Shown: positions 43,573 through 53,108, numbered from the stretch's first letter. The stretch is 64,000 bases of DNA from Burkholderia sp. MS389 (GCF_016899425.1 NZ_CP045995.1:1922001-1986000); one strand, 5' to 3'. A program made the numbers and translations. The notes: generated from the sequence alone by a model not told the origin.

Positions 43573-43593
43573 CGCGTTCTCGCCTCGCCCCGC

Positions 43594-44607
43594 TCAGATA
43601 CCGAGTTCGGCGCGCACGGCCTGCCAGTTCGCGCGCGTCATCAGCTTGCCGCTCGTCTGCGTGTCGGCCGGCGGCGTCTTGCCGTTGCGGATCCAGTCGA
43701 CGAGGTTCTGCGTGCTGTCCTTGCCGTGGTTCGTCGAGCTGACCGCGATCGTCCCGTAGAAGCCGGTCGGCTCCTTCTTCTGGAACTCGGCGAACGCCTC
43801 GCCCGCGCCGTTGATGCCGACGCCGATCACGTCGGCCGCCGGGATGTGCAGCTGTTCGGTCGCGCGCACCGCGCCGAGCACGGTTTCCTCGTTCAGCGCG
43901 TAGACCACCCATTTCTTCACGTTCGGATGGCGGGCGAGCACGGGCGCCGCCGCGCTGAAGCCGCCTTCGTCGTCGGTCGTCTTCTGCGGCGCGTCGAAGA
44001 TGTTCTCCTTGCGGAAGCCGTTCGCGAGCAGCGCCTGCGTCGCGCCGTCGGTGCGCAGCTTCGCGGTCGGCAGCTCGTAGTTCGTGATCCGCAGCGCGCC
44101 GACTTCTTCCGGCTTCCAGCCGCGCCGCTTCATCTCGTCGGCGATCGCCTGGCCGACCTGGTTGCCGATCTTGGTCGCCGACATCCCGAGGTGCGGCACG
44201 TTCGGCAGCGGCTTGCCGCTCGAATCGACGAGCTGGTCGTCGACGGTCACGAACTTCATGTTGTAGCGCTTCGCGCGCGACGCGATCGCCGGCCCGAGGC
44301 GCACGTCCGGCGCGCAAATCACGAAGCCCTGCGCGCCTTGCGAGCCGAGGTTGTCGATCGCGGCCAGCACCTTCTCGCCGTCGGGCGTGCCGATCTTCAC
44401 GACCGAGAAGTTCTCCTTCTGGCCGAGCGCGGATGCCGCATTCTGCTCGTTGATGAACCACGCCTGCTCCGGCATCTTCACGAGGAAGCCGATCTTCAGC
44501 GGCGCATCGGCATGCGCGGCGCCCGTCATCCCGAGCGGCGCGATGCAAAGCGCGGCCAGCAGCGCGCGCAGGGTGTGTCGACGGATCGTGTGAGTCGTGC
44601 GGTTCAT
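43594..44607 (-). CDS. araF: L-arabinose-binding periplasmic protein
   Basis: Periplasmic sugar-binding protein, 337 aa, closely following E. coli AraF in sequence: LKIGFLVKMPEQAWF, SVVKIGTPDGEKVLAAIDNL, GAQGFVICAPDVRLG, MKFVTVDDQLVD and GVGINGAGEA correspond block by block. Signal peptide cleaved after AHA (about 34). A CAAGGAGACACC Shine-Dalgarno fixes the ATG. It is first of the three transporter genes and shows that the cluster is for L-arabinose (and perhaps D-galactose or D-fucose). Confidence 0.95.
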   Translation of the reverse strand: MNRTTHTIRRHTLRALLAALCIAPLGMTGAAHADAPLKIGFLVKMPEQAWFINEQNAASALGQKENFSVVKIGTPDGEKVLAAIDNLGSQGAQGFVICAPDVRLGPAIASRAKRYNMKFVTVDDQLVDSSGKPLPNVPHLGMSATKIGNQVGQAIADEMKRRGWKPEEVGALRITNYELPTAKLRTDGATQALLANGFRKENIFDAPQKTTDDEGGFSAAAPVLARHPNVKKWVVYALNEETVLGAVRATEQLHIPAADVIGVGINGAGEAFAEFQKKEPTGFYGTIAVSSTNHGKDSTQNLVDWIRNGKTPPADTQTSGKLMTRANWQAVRAELGI

Positions 44608-44703
44608 GGTGTCTCCTTGGTATCGGCTGATGCCGTGATGCGTGTCGAAATATCAATCAATCGTCGCGTGCGCTTCATGCTTCATGGCGAAGCGCACGCA
44701 GGT

Positions 44704-45633
44704 TCAGCGGCCGAACGCGTCGGTCTGCACGCGCCGGCCGAACAGGAAGGCATCGGCGACGAGCCGCAGCGGCCGCACGTCGACGTCGCTTTCTCCACGC
44801 GCGATCAACGCGTGGAAATGCGCATACAGCGCCGGGTATTCGCGCTCCGGCCCGATCTCGACCGGCTCGCCCGCGATCGACAATTGCGCGCCGCCGCGGC
44901 TGATCGCGAGCACGCCGTCGGCCGTGTCGACCGCGATCTCCCATTGCTCGACCGGGCCATGCCGCCAGTCGAATTCCGCGCGCACCGGTACGCCGTCGGT
45001 ATCCGCGCAATCGAGTTCGGCCGCGATCGGCATCTGCGCGTCGCTCGGTACGATCAGCGTCGCCTCGCGCAGCACCAGCTCGCGCGGCAGGATCCGCGTG
45101 ACGATCGACAGCGCGTTGATGCCCGGATCGAACACGCCGAGGCCGCCCGGCTCCCAGATCCACTGCTGCCCCGGATGCCAGCGCCGCACGTCTTCCTTCC
45201 AGCGCACCTGCACCGCGCGGATCGTGCGTTGCGCGAGCCATGCACGCGCCGGCTCGACCGCGCTCGCGCAGCGCGAATGCCAGGTCGCAAACAGCGTGAG
45301 GCCACGCTCGCGGGCCAGCGCGTCCAGCGCCGCCACTTCGCCGAGCGTCGCGCCCGGCGGCTTCTCGAGCATCACGTGCTTGCCGGCTTCGAGCGCCGCG
45401 CGCGCCTGCGCGTAGCGCACCTGCGGCGGCGCGCACAGCGACACCGCGTCGAGCTCGGGCTCGGCGGCCAGCAGCGCGTTCAGATCCGGATAATTGCGCA
45501 CGCCGTTGACTTCTGCGTGACGGCTCGCGCAGGCAGTCAGCGCGAAGCCCGGTTCGGCGGCGATCGCCGGCAAATGCTGGTCGCGGGCGATCTTGCCGAT
45601 CCCGACGACACCCAGCGAAATTGGATGGCTCAT
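44704..45633 (-). CDS. L-arabinose/D-galactose 1-dehydrogenase (Gfo/Idh/MocA family)
   Basis: NAD(P)-dependent sugar dehydrogenase, 309 aa, making the aldonolactone. Rossmann motif GVVGIGKIA (8-16), the EKPP motif with Lys91, and catalytic Asp169 and Asn173 (GVFDPGINALS), which correspond to Asp168/Asn172 of the Azospirillum brasilense enzyme. That enzyme also oxidises galactose, so both sugars are possible. An AAGGAGAGA precedes the ATG, and the KDA dehydratase stop lies 25 bases upstream. Confidence 0.93.
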   Translation of the reverse strand: MSHPISLGVVGIGKIARDQHLPAIAAEPGFALTACASRHAEVNGVRNYPDLNALLAAEPELDAVSLCAPPQVRYAQARAALEAGKHVMLEKPPGATLGEVAALDALARERGLTLFATWHSRCASAVEPARAWLAQRTIRAVQVRWKEDVRRWHPGQQWIWEPGGLGVFDPGINALSIVTRILPRELVLREATLIVPSDAQMPIAAELDCADTDGVPVRAEFDWRHGPVEQWEIAVDTADGVLAISRGGAQLSIAGEPVEIGPEREYPALYAHFHALIARGESDVDVRPLRLVADAFLFGRRVQTDAFGR

Positions 45634-45658
45634 CGTGCGTCTCTCCTTCGCGAATCGC

Positions 45659-46588
45659 TCAGCGCGCCCAGCGCAGCACGAGCGGATCGAGCCGGCGCGC
45701 GATCGCGAGCAATTCCGCGCGCGTGTCCGGGTGCAGTTCCGGCATCGGATGCCGCGGCCGCTCGCACGCGATCACGCCGCCTTCGCGCATCAGCGCCTTC
45801 GCGGTGAGGATCCCGGATTGGCGGTTCTCGTGATTGATCAGCGGCAGCCACGTCTGGTAATGCGCGAACGCATCGTCGTGGCGCCCGTCGCGCCATGCTT
45901 CGAGGATCGGCCGGATACCGTCCGGGAAGCCGCCGCCCGTCATCGCGCCGGTCGCGCCCGCATGGAGGTCGGCGAGCAGCGTGATCGCCTCCTCGCCGTC
46001 CCACGGCCCCTCGATCGCGTCGCCGCCGAGCCGGATCAGCTCGCGCAGCTTGTTCGCCGCACCCGGCGTCTCGATCTTGAAGTACGCGACCTGCTCGATC
46101 TCGCGGGCCATCCGCGCGAGGAACGGCGCGGACAGCGGCGTGCCGCTCGCCGGCGCGTCCTGGATCATGATCGGGATGTCGATCGCATCGGACACGCGCG
46201 CGAAGAAATCGAAGATCTGCGCTTCCGGCACGCGAAACGTCGCGCCGTGATACGGCGGCATCGCCATCACCATCGCCGCGCCGAGCTGCTGCGCGCGCAG
46301 GCTGCGCGCCGCGCAAACCTGCGTGCTGTAGTGCGACGTCGTGACGATCACCGGCACGCGGCCGGCGACGTGTTCGAGGATCGTGCACGTGAGCACGTCG
46401 CGTTCGTCGTCGGTGATCGCGAACTGCTCGGAGAAGTTCGCGAGGATGCACAGCCCGTCCGATCCGGCGTCGATCATGAAGTCGACCGCGCGCTTCTGGC
46501 TCGCGAGGTCGAGCTCGCCGGTGTCGGAAAACGTCGTCGGAACGACGGGGAAGATGCCGCGATAGCGCGGTGTGCTGCTCGATGTCAT
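45659..46588 (-). CDS. L-2-keto-3-deoxyarabonate (KDA) dehydratase
   Basis: DHDPS/NAL-superfamily Schiff-base enzyme, 309 aa, the length of the Azospirillum brasilense KDA dehydratase, with the same catalytic Lys171 (VAYFKIETPG) and the diagnostic GLCILANFSEQFAITDDERD block. It converts KDA to 2-oxoglutarate semialdehyde, so the pathway ends in 2-oxoglutarate without aldol cleavage. In the operon it lies between the MFS gene and the sugar dehydrogenase gene. Confidence 0.93.
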   Translation of the reverse strand: MTSSSTPRYRGIFPVVPTTFSDTGELDLASQKRAVDFMIDAGSDGLCILANFSEQFAITDDERDVLTCTILEHVAGRVPVIVTTSHYSTQVCAARSLRAQQLGAAMVMAMPPYHGATFRVPEAQIFDFFARVSDAIDIPIMIQDAPASGTPLSAPFLARMAREIEQVAYFKIETPGAANKLRELIRLGGDAIEGPWDGEEAITLLADLHAGATGAMTGGGFPDGIRPILEAWRDGRHDDAFAHYQTWLPLINHENRQSGILTAKALMREGGVIACERPRHPMPELHPDTRAELLAIARRLDPLVLRWAR

Positions 46589-46637
46589 GGTGGGTCCTGC
46601 GTCAGTCGAATCGGCGTTCAGCCGGAAAACAAGGCGT

Positions 46638-47996
46638 TCAGGATTCGCGGGCGAATGCGCCCGCGGCCGGCTCGGGCGCGCGCAGTGCGGCCCGGACCAC
46701 GAACGTCATCAGCACCGCGAACAGCAGCGTCGCCGCGAGAAAGTACAGGCCGGCCGCGAGGCTGCCGGTCGATGCCTTGATCAGCCCGATCCCGTACGGC
46801 CCGACGTAGCCGCCGAGATTCGCGAGCGAATTGATCGCGGCGATGCCGACCGCGGCGCTCGTGCCGGCCAGGAATTCGCCGGGCAGCGCCCACACGACGG
46901 CCTGGATCGAATAGAGCGAGAACGCGGTCAGGCAGATGAACATGAATTGCAGCGCCGGCTGCCGCACCCACGCGCTCGCGGCCATCGTCACGGCGGCGGC
47001 CGCCGACACGACGACGATGTGCCAGTAGCGCTCGCGCTTGCGATCCGAATGGCGCGGCACGACGAGCAGGCCGACCACCGCGAACAGGTAGGGCACGGCG
47101 GACAGCAGGCCGGTCGTCGCATCGCCGGCGCCGAACGCGTGGATGATCGTCGGCAGCCACAGCGACAGCCCGTAGATGCACAGCGGGAACGGCAGGAACA
47201 GCGCGGCGAGCAGCAGCACGCGGCGGTCGCGCAACGCGGCGAGCGGATTGCCGTGCGAATCGGGGCGATACGTGTCGCGGTCGGCGGCGAGCTGCCGCGC
47301 GATCCAGCGGCGTTCGTCGTCGTTCAGCCAGCGCGCATGCGCGGGCGATTCGGGCAACAGCCGCAGCGTCGGCCATGCGAGCAGCACGGCCGGCAAGCCG
47401 CTGACGACGAACAGTGTCTGCCAGTCCGACAGGCCGAACCACCCGTGCGTCGACAGCAGCCATCCGGCGAGCGGCCCGGTGACGATACCGGCGAGCGGCT
47501 GCGCGAGCACGAGCAGGCCGATCACGCGGGCGCGATCCCGCATCGGGAACCATTGCGTGAGGAAGTACAGGATGCCGGGATAGAGGCCGGCTTCGGCCGC
47601 GCCGAGCAGGAAGCGCAGCATGTAGAAGCTGGTCGGCCCCTGCACGAGCGCCATCGCCATCGTGATCACGCCCCACGTCGCGAGGATGCGCGCGAACCAC
47701 ACGCGTGCGCCGAAGCGGCCGAGCGCGAGGTTGCTCGGCACCTCGCACAGGAAGTAGCCGATGAAGAACAGTCCGGCGCCGAGCCCGTACGCGGCGTCGC
47801 CGAGGCCGATCGCCGCGTTCATGTGGAGCTTCGCGAAGCCGACGACGGTACGGTCGACGTACGCGACCACGTAGATCAGCGCGAGGAACGGCACCAGCTT
47901 GCGCGTGAGCAGGCGGGTCAGTTGCCGTTCGTCGACGGCTGCCGGCGAGTCGGACTGGTCCGCCGCGGCCTGCGCGGGCGTGTACTGCGTCGTCAT
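46638..47996 (-). CDS. MFS transporter, anion:cation symporter (ACS)-like
   Basis: Inner-membrane carrier of 452 aa with 12 predicted helices, of the ACS family (phthalate/hexuronate/glucarate permeases): YVVAYVDRTVVGFAKLHMN in helix 1 and the GxLADRxGRR-type loop around residues 80-100 are typical, as is the large central cytoplasmic loop (about 210-250). It likely imports aldonates such as L-arabonate, next to arabonate dehydratase. It starts 125 bases after the dehydratase stop. Confidence 0.88.
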   Translation of the reverse strand: MTTQYTPAQAAADQSDSPAAVDERQLTRLLTRKLVPFLALIYVVAYVDRTVVGFAKLHMNAAIGLGDAAYGLGAGLFFIGYFLCEVPSNLALGRFGARVWFARILATWGVITMAMALVQGPTSFYMLRFLLGAAEAGLYPGILYFLTQWFPMRDRARVIGLLVLAQPLAGIVTGPLAGWLLSTHGWFGLSDWQTLFVVSGLPAVLLAWPTLRLLPESPAHARWLNDDERRWIARQLAADRDTYRPDSHGNPLAALRDRRVLLLAALFLPFPLCIYGLSLWLPTIIHAFGAGDATTGLLSAVPYLFAVVGLLVVPRHSDRKRERYWHIVVVSAAAAVTMAASAWVRQPALQFMFICLTAFSLYSIQAVVWALPGEFLAGTSAAVGIAAINSLANLGGYVGPYGIGLIKASTGSLAAGLYFLAATLLFAVLMTFVVRAALRAPEPAAGAFARES

Positions 47997-48121
47997 CTTG
48001 TCTCCTGTCGGCCGCCGTTAGCGCTTTTACGGCGGCCCCATGCATCGCGGTCGGCCCACGTTAGCGCTTCAGCGCTTACGCGGGCCGTATCTCTGCACAA
48101 CCGGCGGTCACCGCCCGCCAC

Positions 48122-49873
48122 TCAATGCGAATGGCTCGGCACGTCCGCGCCGCGCATGCCGACCAGGAAGTCGAGGTCGCACCCCTCGTCGGCCTGCAGC
48201 ACGTGATCGATATACAGCCGTGCGTAACCGCCCTTGCCGAGCTGCCCGGCCACGCCCGGCGCCGCGGTCGGATCGACGTCCGACAGGCGGCGCTGCAGCT
48301 CCTCGTCCGTAATGTCCAGATGCAGCGTGCCGGCCTCGCAGTCGAGTTCGATCCAGTCGCCGTTGCGCACGGCAGCAAGCGGCCCACCGGCCGCGGCTTC
48401 CGGCGCGACGTGCAGCACGACCGTGCCGTACGCGGTGCCGCTCATCCGCGCATCGGAAATCCGCACCATGTCCTTCACGCCCTGGCGCAGCAGCTTCGGC
48501 GGCAGCCCCATGTTGCCGACCTCGGCCATGCCCGGATAACCGCGCGGCCCGCAATTCTTCAGCACCATCACCGAGCTCGCGTCGATGTCGAGCGCTTCGT
48601 CGTTGATCGTCGCCTTGTAGTGGTCGAGGTTCTCGAACACCACCGCGCGGCCGCGATGCTTCAGCAGTTCGGGGCTCGCCGCCGACGGTTTCAGCACCGC
48701 GCCGCGCGGCGCGAGATTGCCGCGCAGGATGCAGATCCCGCCGTCCGCGATCAGCGGGCGGTCAAGCGGACGGATCACTTCATCGTCGTAGTTCGGCGCT
48801 TCGCGCACGTTGTCCCACAGCGACTTGCCGTTCACGGTCAGCGCATCCGGGTGCGGCAGCAGCCCGCCTTCGCCGAGCCGGCGCAGCACGGCCGGCAGGC
48901 CGCCCGCGTAATAGAACTCTTCCATCAGGAAGCGCCCCGACGGCATCAGGTCGACGATCGTCGGCGTGTCGCGGCCGATGCGCATCCAGTCTTCCAGTTC
49001 GAGCGGCACGCCGATGCGGCCGGCGATCGCCTTCAGGTGAATCACCGCATTGGTCGAACCGCCGATCGCCGCGTTCGCGCGGATCGCGTTCTCGAACGCC
49101 GCGCGCGTCAGGATCTTCGACAGCACGAGCCCTTCGAGCGCCATCTCGACGATCCGGATACCCGACATGTGCGCGAGCACGTAGCGGCGCGAATCGACGG
49201 CCGGAATCGCCGCGTTGTGCGGCAGCGCGACGCCGAGCGCCTCGGCCATGCACGCCATCGTCGACGCGGTGCCCATCGTGTTGCAGGTGCCGGCCGAGCG
49301 CGACATCCCGGCTTCGGCCGACAGGAAGTGATGCACGTCGATCTCGCCGGCCTTCAGCGCTTCGTGCAGCTGCCACACGGCCGTGCCCGAACCGATGTTC
49401 TTGCCCTCGAGCTTGCCGTTCAGCATCGGGCCGCCCGACACGACGATCGCCGGCACGTCGCAGCTTGCCGCGCCCATCAGCAGCGCGGGCGTCGTCTTGT
49501 CGCAGCCGGCGAGCAGCACGACCGCGTCGATCGGGTTGCCGCGGATCGCTTCCTCGACGTCCATCGACGCAAGATTGCGCGTGAGCATCGCGGACGGGCG
49601 CAGGTTCGATTCACCGTTCGAGAACACCGGGAACTCGACCGGGAAGCCGCCCGCTTCCGAGATGCCGCGCTTCACGTGCTCGGCGAGCTTGCGAAAGTGC
49701 GCGTTGCACGGCGTCAGTTCGGACCACGTGTTGCAGATGCCGATGATCGGCCGGCCGTCGAATTCGTGATCGGGAATGCCCTGGTTCTTCATCCAGCTTC
49801 GGTACATGAAGCCGTTCTTGTCGTTCGTGCCGAACCATTGAGCGGAGCGCAGCCTGGGTTTTGTTGCCGACAT
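48122..49873 (-). CDS. L-arabonate dehydratase (IlvD/Edd family)
   Basis: Iron-sulfur dehydratase converting L-arabonate to KDA, 583 aa, the size of sugar-acid dehydratases rather than IlvD. Cluster ligands Cys56 (SELTPCN), Cys124 (AGCDKTTP) and Cys197 (GTCNTMGT), carbamylated-type Lys126, and Ser477 region (DARMSGTAYG) match the Rhizobium leguminosarum arabonate dehydratase with a shift of three. It is the first gene of the long minus-strand run and diverges from the LysR gene. Confidence 0.95.
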   Translation of the reverse strand: MSATKPRLRSAQWFGTNDKNGFMYRSWMKNQGIPDHEFDGRPIIGICNTWSELTPCNAHFRKLAEHVKRGISEAGGFPVEFPVFSNGESNLRPSAMLTRNLASMDVEEAIRGNPIDAVVLLAGCDKTTPALLMGAASCDVPAIVVSGGPMLNGKLEGKNIGSGTAVWQLHEALKAGEIDVHHFLSAEAGMSRSAGTCNTMGTASTMACMAEALGVALPHNAAIPAVDSRRYVLAHMSGIRIVEMALEGLVLSKILTRAAFENAIRANAAIGGSTNAVIHLKAIAGRIGVPLELEDWMRIGRDTPTIVDLMPSGRFLMEEFYYAGGLPAVLRRLGEGGLLPHPDALTVNGKSLWDNVREAPNYDDEVIRPLDRPLIADGGICILRGNLAPRGAVLKPSAASPELLKHRGRAVVFENLDHYKATINDEALDIDASSVMVLKNCGPRGYPGMAEVGNMGLPPKLLRQGVKDMVRISDARMSGTAYGTVVLHVAPEAAAGGPLAAVRNGDWIELDCEAGTLHLDITDEELQRRLSDVDPTAAPGVAGQLGKGGYARLYIDHVLQADEGCDLDFLVGMRGADVPSHSH

Positions 49874-49954
49874 CGTCAGTCCTGTGGTGACGGGATACCG
49901 GCGCAGTCTAGGCAGAATTTTGATAACTGGCTAATGACGATTTAGGCGATTACG

Positions 49955-49976
49955 ATATCGATTCAGATATCGATAT
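49955..49976. promoter_or_regulatory. inverted repeat in the arabonate dehydratase/gguR promoter region
   Basis: ATATCGAT-TCAGAT-ATCGATAT: perfect 8-base arms with a 6-base centre, 11 bases before the gguR start. A good candidate for a LysR-type regulatory site controlling the arabinose operon and autoregulation. Confidence 0.6.
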
Positions 49977-49987
49977 AAACCCGTACG

Positions 49988-50938
49988 ATGACCGAAGCCA
50001 GCCCGTGGGGAAACCGCGCCCGCCTCAAGACGCGCCAGTTGCTGCTGCTCGTCGCGCTCGCCGACGAAGGCAGCATTCACCGCGCGGCGGCCGCGCTGAA
50101 CATGACGCAGCCGGCCGCGTCGAAGCTGCTGCGCGAACTCGAGGAATCGATCGGCGCGGTGCTGTTCGAGCGCCTGCCGCGCGGGATGCGGCCGACGCTG
50201 TACGGCGACGCGCTGATCCGCCACGCGCGCGCGGCGCTCGGCAGCCTCGACCAGGCGCGCGAGGAGCTGGCCGCGCTAAAGGCCGGGCATCTCGGCCACG
50301 TCGCCGTGGGGGCGATCACGTCGCCGGGCCTGCGGCTCGTGCCGCCGGCCGTCGCCGCGGTGAAGGGCACGCATGCGGGCCTGCACGTGTCGGTCGAGAT
50401 CGACACCAGCAACGTGCTGCTCGAACACCTCGCACAGGAAAAGATCGACATCGTGCTCGGCCGGCTGTCCGCCGAACACGACAAGCTGCGCCTGCGCTAC
50501 GAACCGCTGACCGGCGAGTCGGTGGCCGCCGTCGTGCGGCCCGGCCACCCGCTGCTCGCGCAGGCGCCGCTGTCGCTCGCAGACGTGCAGCGCGCCGCGT
50601 GGGTCGTGCCGCCGGCCGGCAGCGTGCTGCGTCACCGCTTCGAGCTCGTGTTCCAGCGCGCGAGCCTCGCGCCGCCGGCGAACGTCGTCGAGACGGCCGC
50701 GCTGCTGTTCATCACGCAATTGATCGAGCAGAGCGACATGATCGCGGTGCTCGCCGAGGACGTCGCGCACTACTACGCGCGGCACGGCATCGTCACGGTG
50801 CTGCCGCTGGAGATGGATTGCCGGATGGACGATTTCGGGCTCATCACGCGCACCGACCGGCTGCATTCGCCGGCCGTCGCGGTGATGGTCGATGCGATTC
50901 GGGCCGCGGCGCGGGAGGTTTACGGCGTCGCGCCGTGA
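49988..50938 (+). CDS. gguR: LysR family regulator of pentose/hexose oxidation (GguR/GbpR-like)
   Basis: 316-aa LysR regulator: helix-turn-helix at about 14-75 (LLLLVALADEGSIHRAAAALNMTQPAASKLLRELEESIGAVLFERLPRG in part) with a substrate-binding domain after 100. Relatives named GguR/GbpR control arabinose/galactose binding-protein and oxidative sugar genes. It is divergent from the arabonate dehydratase gene, with an inverted repeat in the shared 114-base promoter region. Confidence 0.87.
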   Translation: MTEASPWGNRARLKTRQLLLLVALADEGSIHRAAAALNMTQPAASKLLRELEESIGAVLFERLPRGMRPTLYGDALIRHARAALGSLDQAREELAALKAGHLGHVAVGAITSPGLRLVPPAVAAVKGTHAGLHVSVEIDTSNVLLEHLAQEKIDIVLGRLSAEHDKLRLRYEPLTGESVAAVVRPGHPLLAQAPLSLADVQRAAWVVPPAGSVLRHRFELVFQRASLAPPANVVETAALLFITQLIEQSDMIAVLAEDVAHYYARHGIVTVLPLEMDCRMDDFGLITRTDRLHSPAVAVMVDAIRAAAREVYGVAP

Positions 50939-50956
50939 CTGTGCAGCTGCGGTTGC

Positions 50957-51433
50957 CTACTCCGCGGCAAACTCGACCACCGGTTCGCAGCGAATCGGGA
51001 AGTTGACCGAATTCGCGATGTAGCACTGCGCATGCGCATCGTGATGCAGATGCGCGGCCCGTTCGCGATCGTCGCCGGCCCGGATCGTCACCTGCGGCCG
51101 CAGCACGATCTCGGTGAAGCGGCCCGCTCCGGCGCCGTCGACCATCATGCCTTCCGCGTGGTCGACGTAGGCCAGTACGCGGATGCCGGCCTCCGCGCAC
51201 AGATGCAGATACCAGAGCTTGTGGCATGCCGACGCCGACGCGAGCAGCAGGTCTTCGGGGTTCCAGCGCGCCGCGTCGCCGCGGAACGCCGGGTCCGACG
51301 AACCGGGGATATCCGGCTTCGAACCGGCGCGGATCACGTGATCGCGGCCGTACTCGCGATACCCCGACGTGCCGGTGCCGCGATTGCCCGTCCACTCCAC
51401 TGCGACGCGATAGTGATGTTCACCCGATGCCAT
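50957..51433 (-). CDS. OsmC family protein
   Basis: OsmC/Ohr-fold thiol peroxidase, 158 aa. Both catalytic cysteines are present: Cys70 (ASACHKLWYLHLC) and Cys137 (HAQCYIANSVNFPI), with Glu60 (NPEDLLL). This is the intact counterpart of the altered copy at 4181-4696. ATG at 51433 is preferred because GGAGAGCGAG lies just before it; an ATG at 51445 would add MESE. It diverges from a GntR gene whose promoter carries a palindromic operator. Confidence 0.92.
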   Translation of the reverse strand: MASGEHHYRVAVEWTGNRGTGTSGYREYGRDHVIRAGSKPDIPGSSDPAFRGDAARWNPEDLLLASASACHKLWYLHLCAEAGIRVLAYVDHAEGMMVDGAGAGRFTEIVLRPQVTIRAGDDRERAAHLHHDAHAQCYIANSVNFPIRCEPVVEFAAE

Positions 51434-51535
51434 CTCGCTCTCCATTGATGTCGGTTGTCTTGACCGGTCCGAACGGGCCGGACGCCGTTACGTGAAGCCC
51501 GCCGGTGATCGCCATTCTGGCACCGGATCGTCGTT

Positions 51536-51545
51536 TGGTATACCA
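51536..51545. promoter_or_regulatory. FCD-type GntR operator TGGTATACCA
   Basis: Perfect 10-bp palindrome, 28 bases before the GntR start, in the divergent region with the OsmC gene. FadR/FCD-type GntR proteins bind sites of this T(N)GTATACNA form, so it is probably this regulator's own site. Confidence 0.6.
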
Positions 51546-51573
51546 TTATTCCAAAATAACGGAACACGCAGGC

Positions 51574-52215
51574 ATGGAAGCCAAACTCGACTCCACCGCT
51601 GACGCGGTCGCCGCGTCGCTGCGCGACATGATCATCAACGGCGAGCTGGCGGCCGGCGAGCGGCTCGTCGAGCGCGACCTGGCCGAACGGTTCGGCATCA
51701 GCCGAATTCCGATGCGCGAAGCGATCCAGCGGCTCGAACGCGAAGGCTTGCTCGATATCTTCAGGAATCGCGGCGCGGTCGTACGGACGCTGAGCGCGTC
51801 CGACGTGCAGGAAATCTACGATTTGCGCGTGCTGCTCGAAGGCGATGCGATCTACCGCAGCGTGAAGCGGCTCGACGACGAGACGCTCGCGCGCGCCGAA
51901 CTCGTGCATCGGCTGCTCGGCGATGCGACGGCGCCGCGCCGGCAAGGCGAGCTGAACCGCGAATTCCACGCGTTGCTGTATGCGTGCTGCGGCAACGCGC
52001 GGCAGTTGAAGTCGATCGCGGAGCTGCGCAGCCAGGTCGAACGTTACGAGCGCCTGCAGGCCACGCTGCTCGCGGATACGCCGTCGTTCCAGGTCGATCA
52101 CGAAGAGATTCTGCAGGCATGTCGCGAACGCAATGCGCGGGCGGCACGCGCGATGACCGTCGCGCATCTCGATTCGGCGCGACGCACCGTGCTGCGGCTC
52201 GTCGAAGGTGGTTGA
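51574..52215 (+). CDS. GntR family regulator, FCD subfamily
   Basis: 213-aa GntR regulator with a winged helix (about 8-70; LRDMIINGELAAGERLVERDLAERFGISRIPMREAIQRLE in part) and a helical FCD domain (about 78-205) that typically binds a metal and a small organic acid. It stands alone: no catabolic operon is adjacent. A palindrome upstream suggests autoregulation and possible control of the OsmC gene. An in-frame GTG at 51505 could extend the N-terminus, but would overlap the operator. Confidence 0.9.
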   Translation: MEAKLDSTADAVAASLRDMIINGELAAGERLVERDLAERFGISRIPMREAIQRLEREGLLDIFRNRGAVVRTLSASDVQEIYDLRVLLEGDAIYRSVKRLDDETLARAELVHRLLGDATAPRRQGELNREFHALLYACCGNARQLKSIAELRSQVERYERLQATLLADTPSFQVDHEEILQACRERNARAARAMTVAHLDSARRTVLRLVEGG

Positions 52216-52258
52216 GGCCGGCGCGACGATGCGCGCGGCCCACATCGTCAGCGGGATA

Positions 52259-52966
52259 TCAGCGTGAAGCGCGGCGCTTGCCGGTTTTCGTGGGCGCCGG
52301 CGCAGTAGATTGCGCCATGTCCGTGATGTGCCGCAGCGCGATTTCACGCCAGAGCGCGAATGCGGCCCGCGCCACGGCAGGGTCACTGCCCGTCACGACA
52401 TCGATGGTCAACCCGCGGATCATCGATCCGGCCAGTAACTGCAATTGCGTGATCTTGAGCGCAATCGCACGATCGAAACCCGCGACGGCATCGTCCATCA
52501 GTGCGCGAAACCCCTCGCCGAACGGCCTGAGGATACGCGTCACCGCCTCGTCGAGCTCCTTGTCGGCGCGCCGGGCCAACTGGATCTCCATGCTGGCGGC
52601 GAATAGCGGCGTGCCGATGAGCACGCCCGCGACATCGAGCATCCGGTCGATCCGCTCGAGCGGCGTCGTGGCGCTGCGCGCCGCGCGTTCGAACTGCGCG
52701 AAGCGATCGCCGGTGAGCCGTTCCTGCACCGCGGCCATCAATTCCGCCTTGGTCGGAAACTGGTGCTGCATGGCGCCCATGCTGACGTCGGCCTCGCGCC
52801 GGATCGCGAGCGTCGTCGCACCAGAATAGCCTTCCCTGTGCAGCAGCGATATCGCGGCGGCAATGACGCGCTCACGCGTCGCCTGGCTGCGCTCCGCCTG
52901 CGTGGGCCGGCGTGCGCGCGCCGTGCCGGAAGCCGATGCCGTACCTGTCTTGACGGTTTTCTTCAT
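52259..52966 (-). CDS. TetR family transcriptional regulator
   Basis: 235-aa TetR-type regulator. A basic tail of about 28 residues precedes the helix-turn-helix (about 30-75; RERVIAAAISLLHREGYSGATTLAIRREADVSMGAMQHQFPTKAELM in part). The C-terminal ligand-binding domain is unusually long and ends in a Lys/Arg-rich tail. It converges with the GntR gene. No adjacent target gene is evident; the LacI gene upstream is on the same strand, 142 bases away. Confidence 0.88.
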   Translation of the reverse strand: MKKTVKTGTASASGTARARRPTQAERSQATRERVIAAAISLLHREGYSGATTLAIRREADVSMGAMQHQFPTKAELMAAVQERLTGDRFAQFERAARSATTPLERIDRMLDVAGVLIGTPLFAASMEIQLARRADKELDEAVTRILRPFGEGFRALMDDAVAGFDRAIALKITQLQLLAGSMIRGLTIDVVTGSDPAVARAAFALWREIALRHITDMAQSTAPAPTKTGKRRASR

Positions 52967-53108
52967 TCACGTATTGGATCGAGCGCCGAAGCGGGCGCGG
53001 GTCGGCGGTCTGGCGTAGCCGCCGGCTGGCTGGGTCGCTGCCGGCGGCTGTCCACGGATGCGAATTCTACCAACGAACCTCGCGCCGCCACCTGGCCGGT
53101 TCGCGGCC

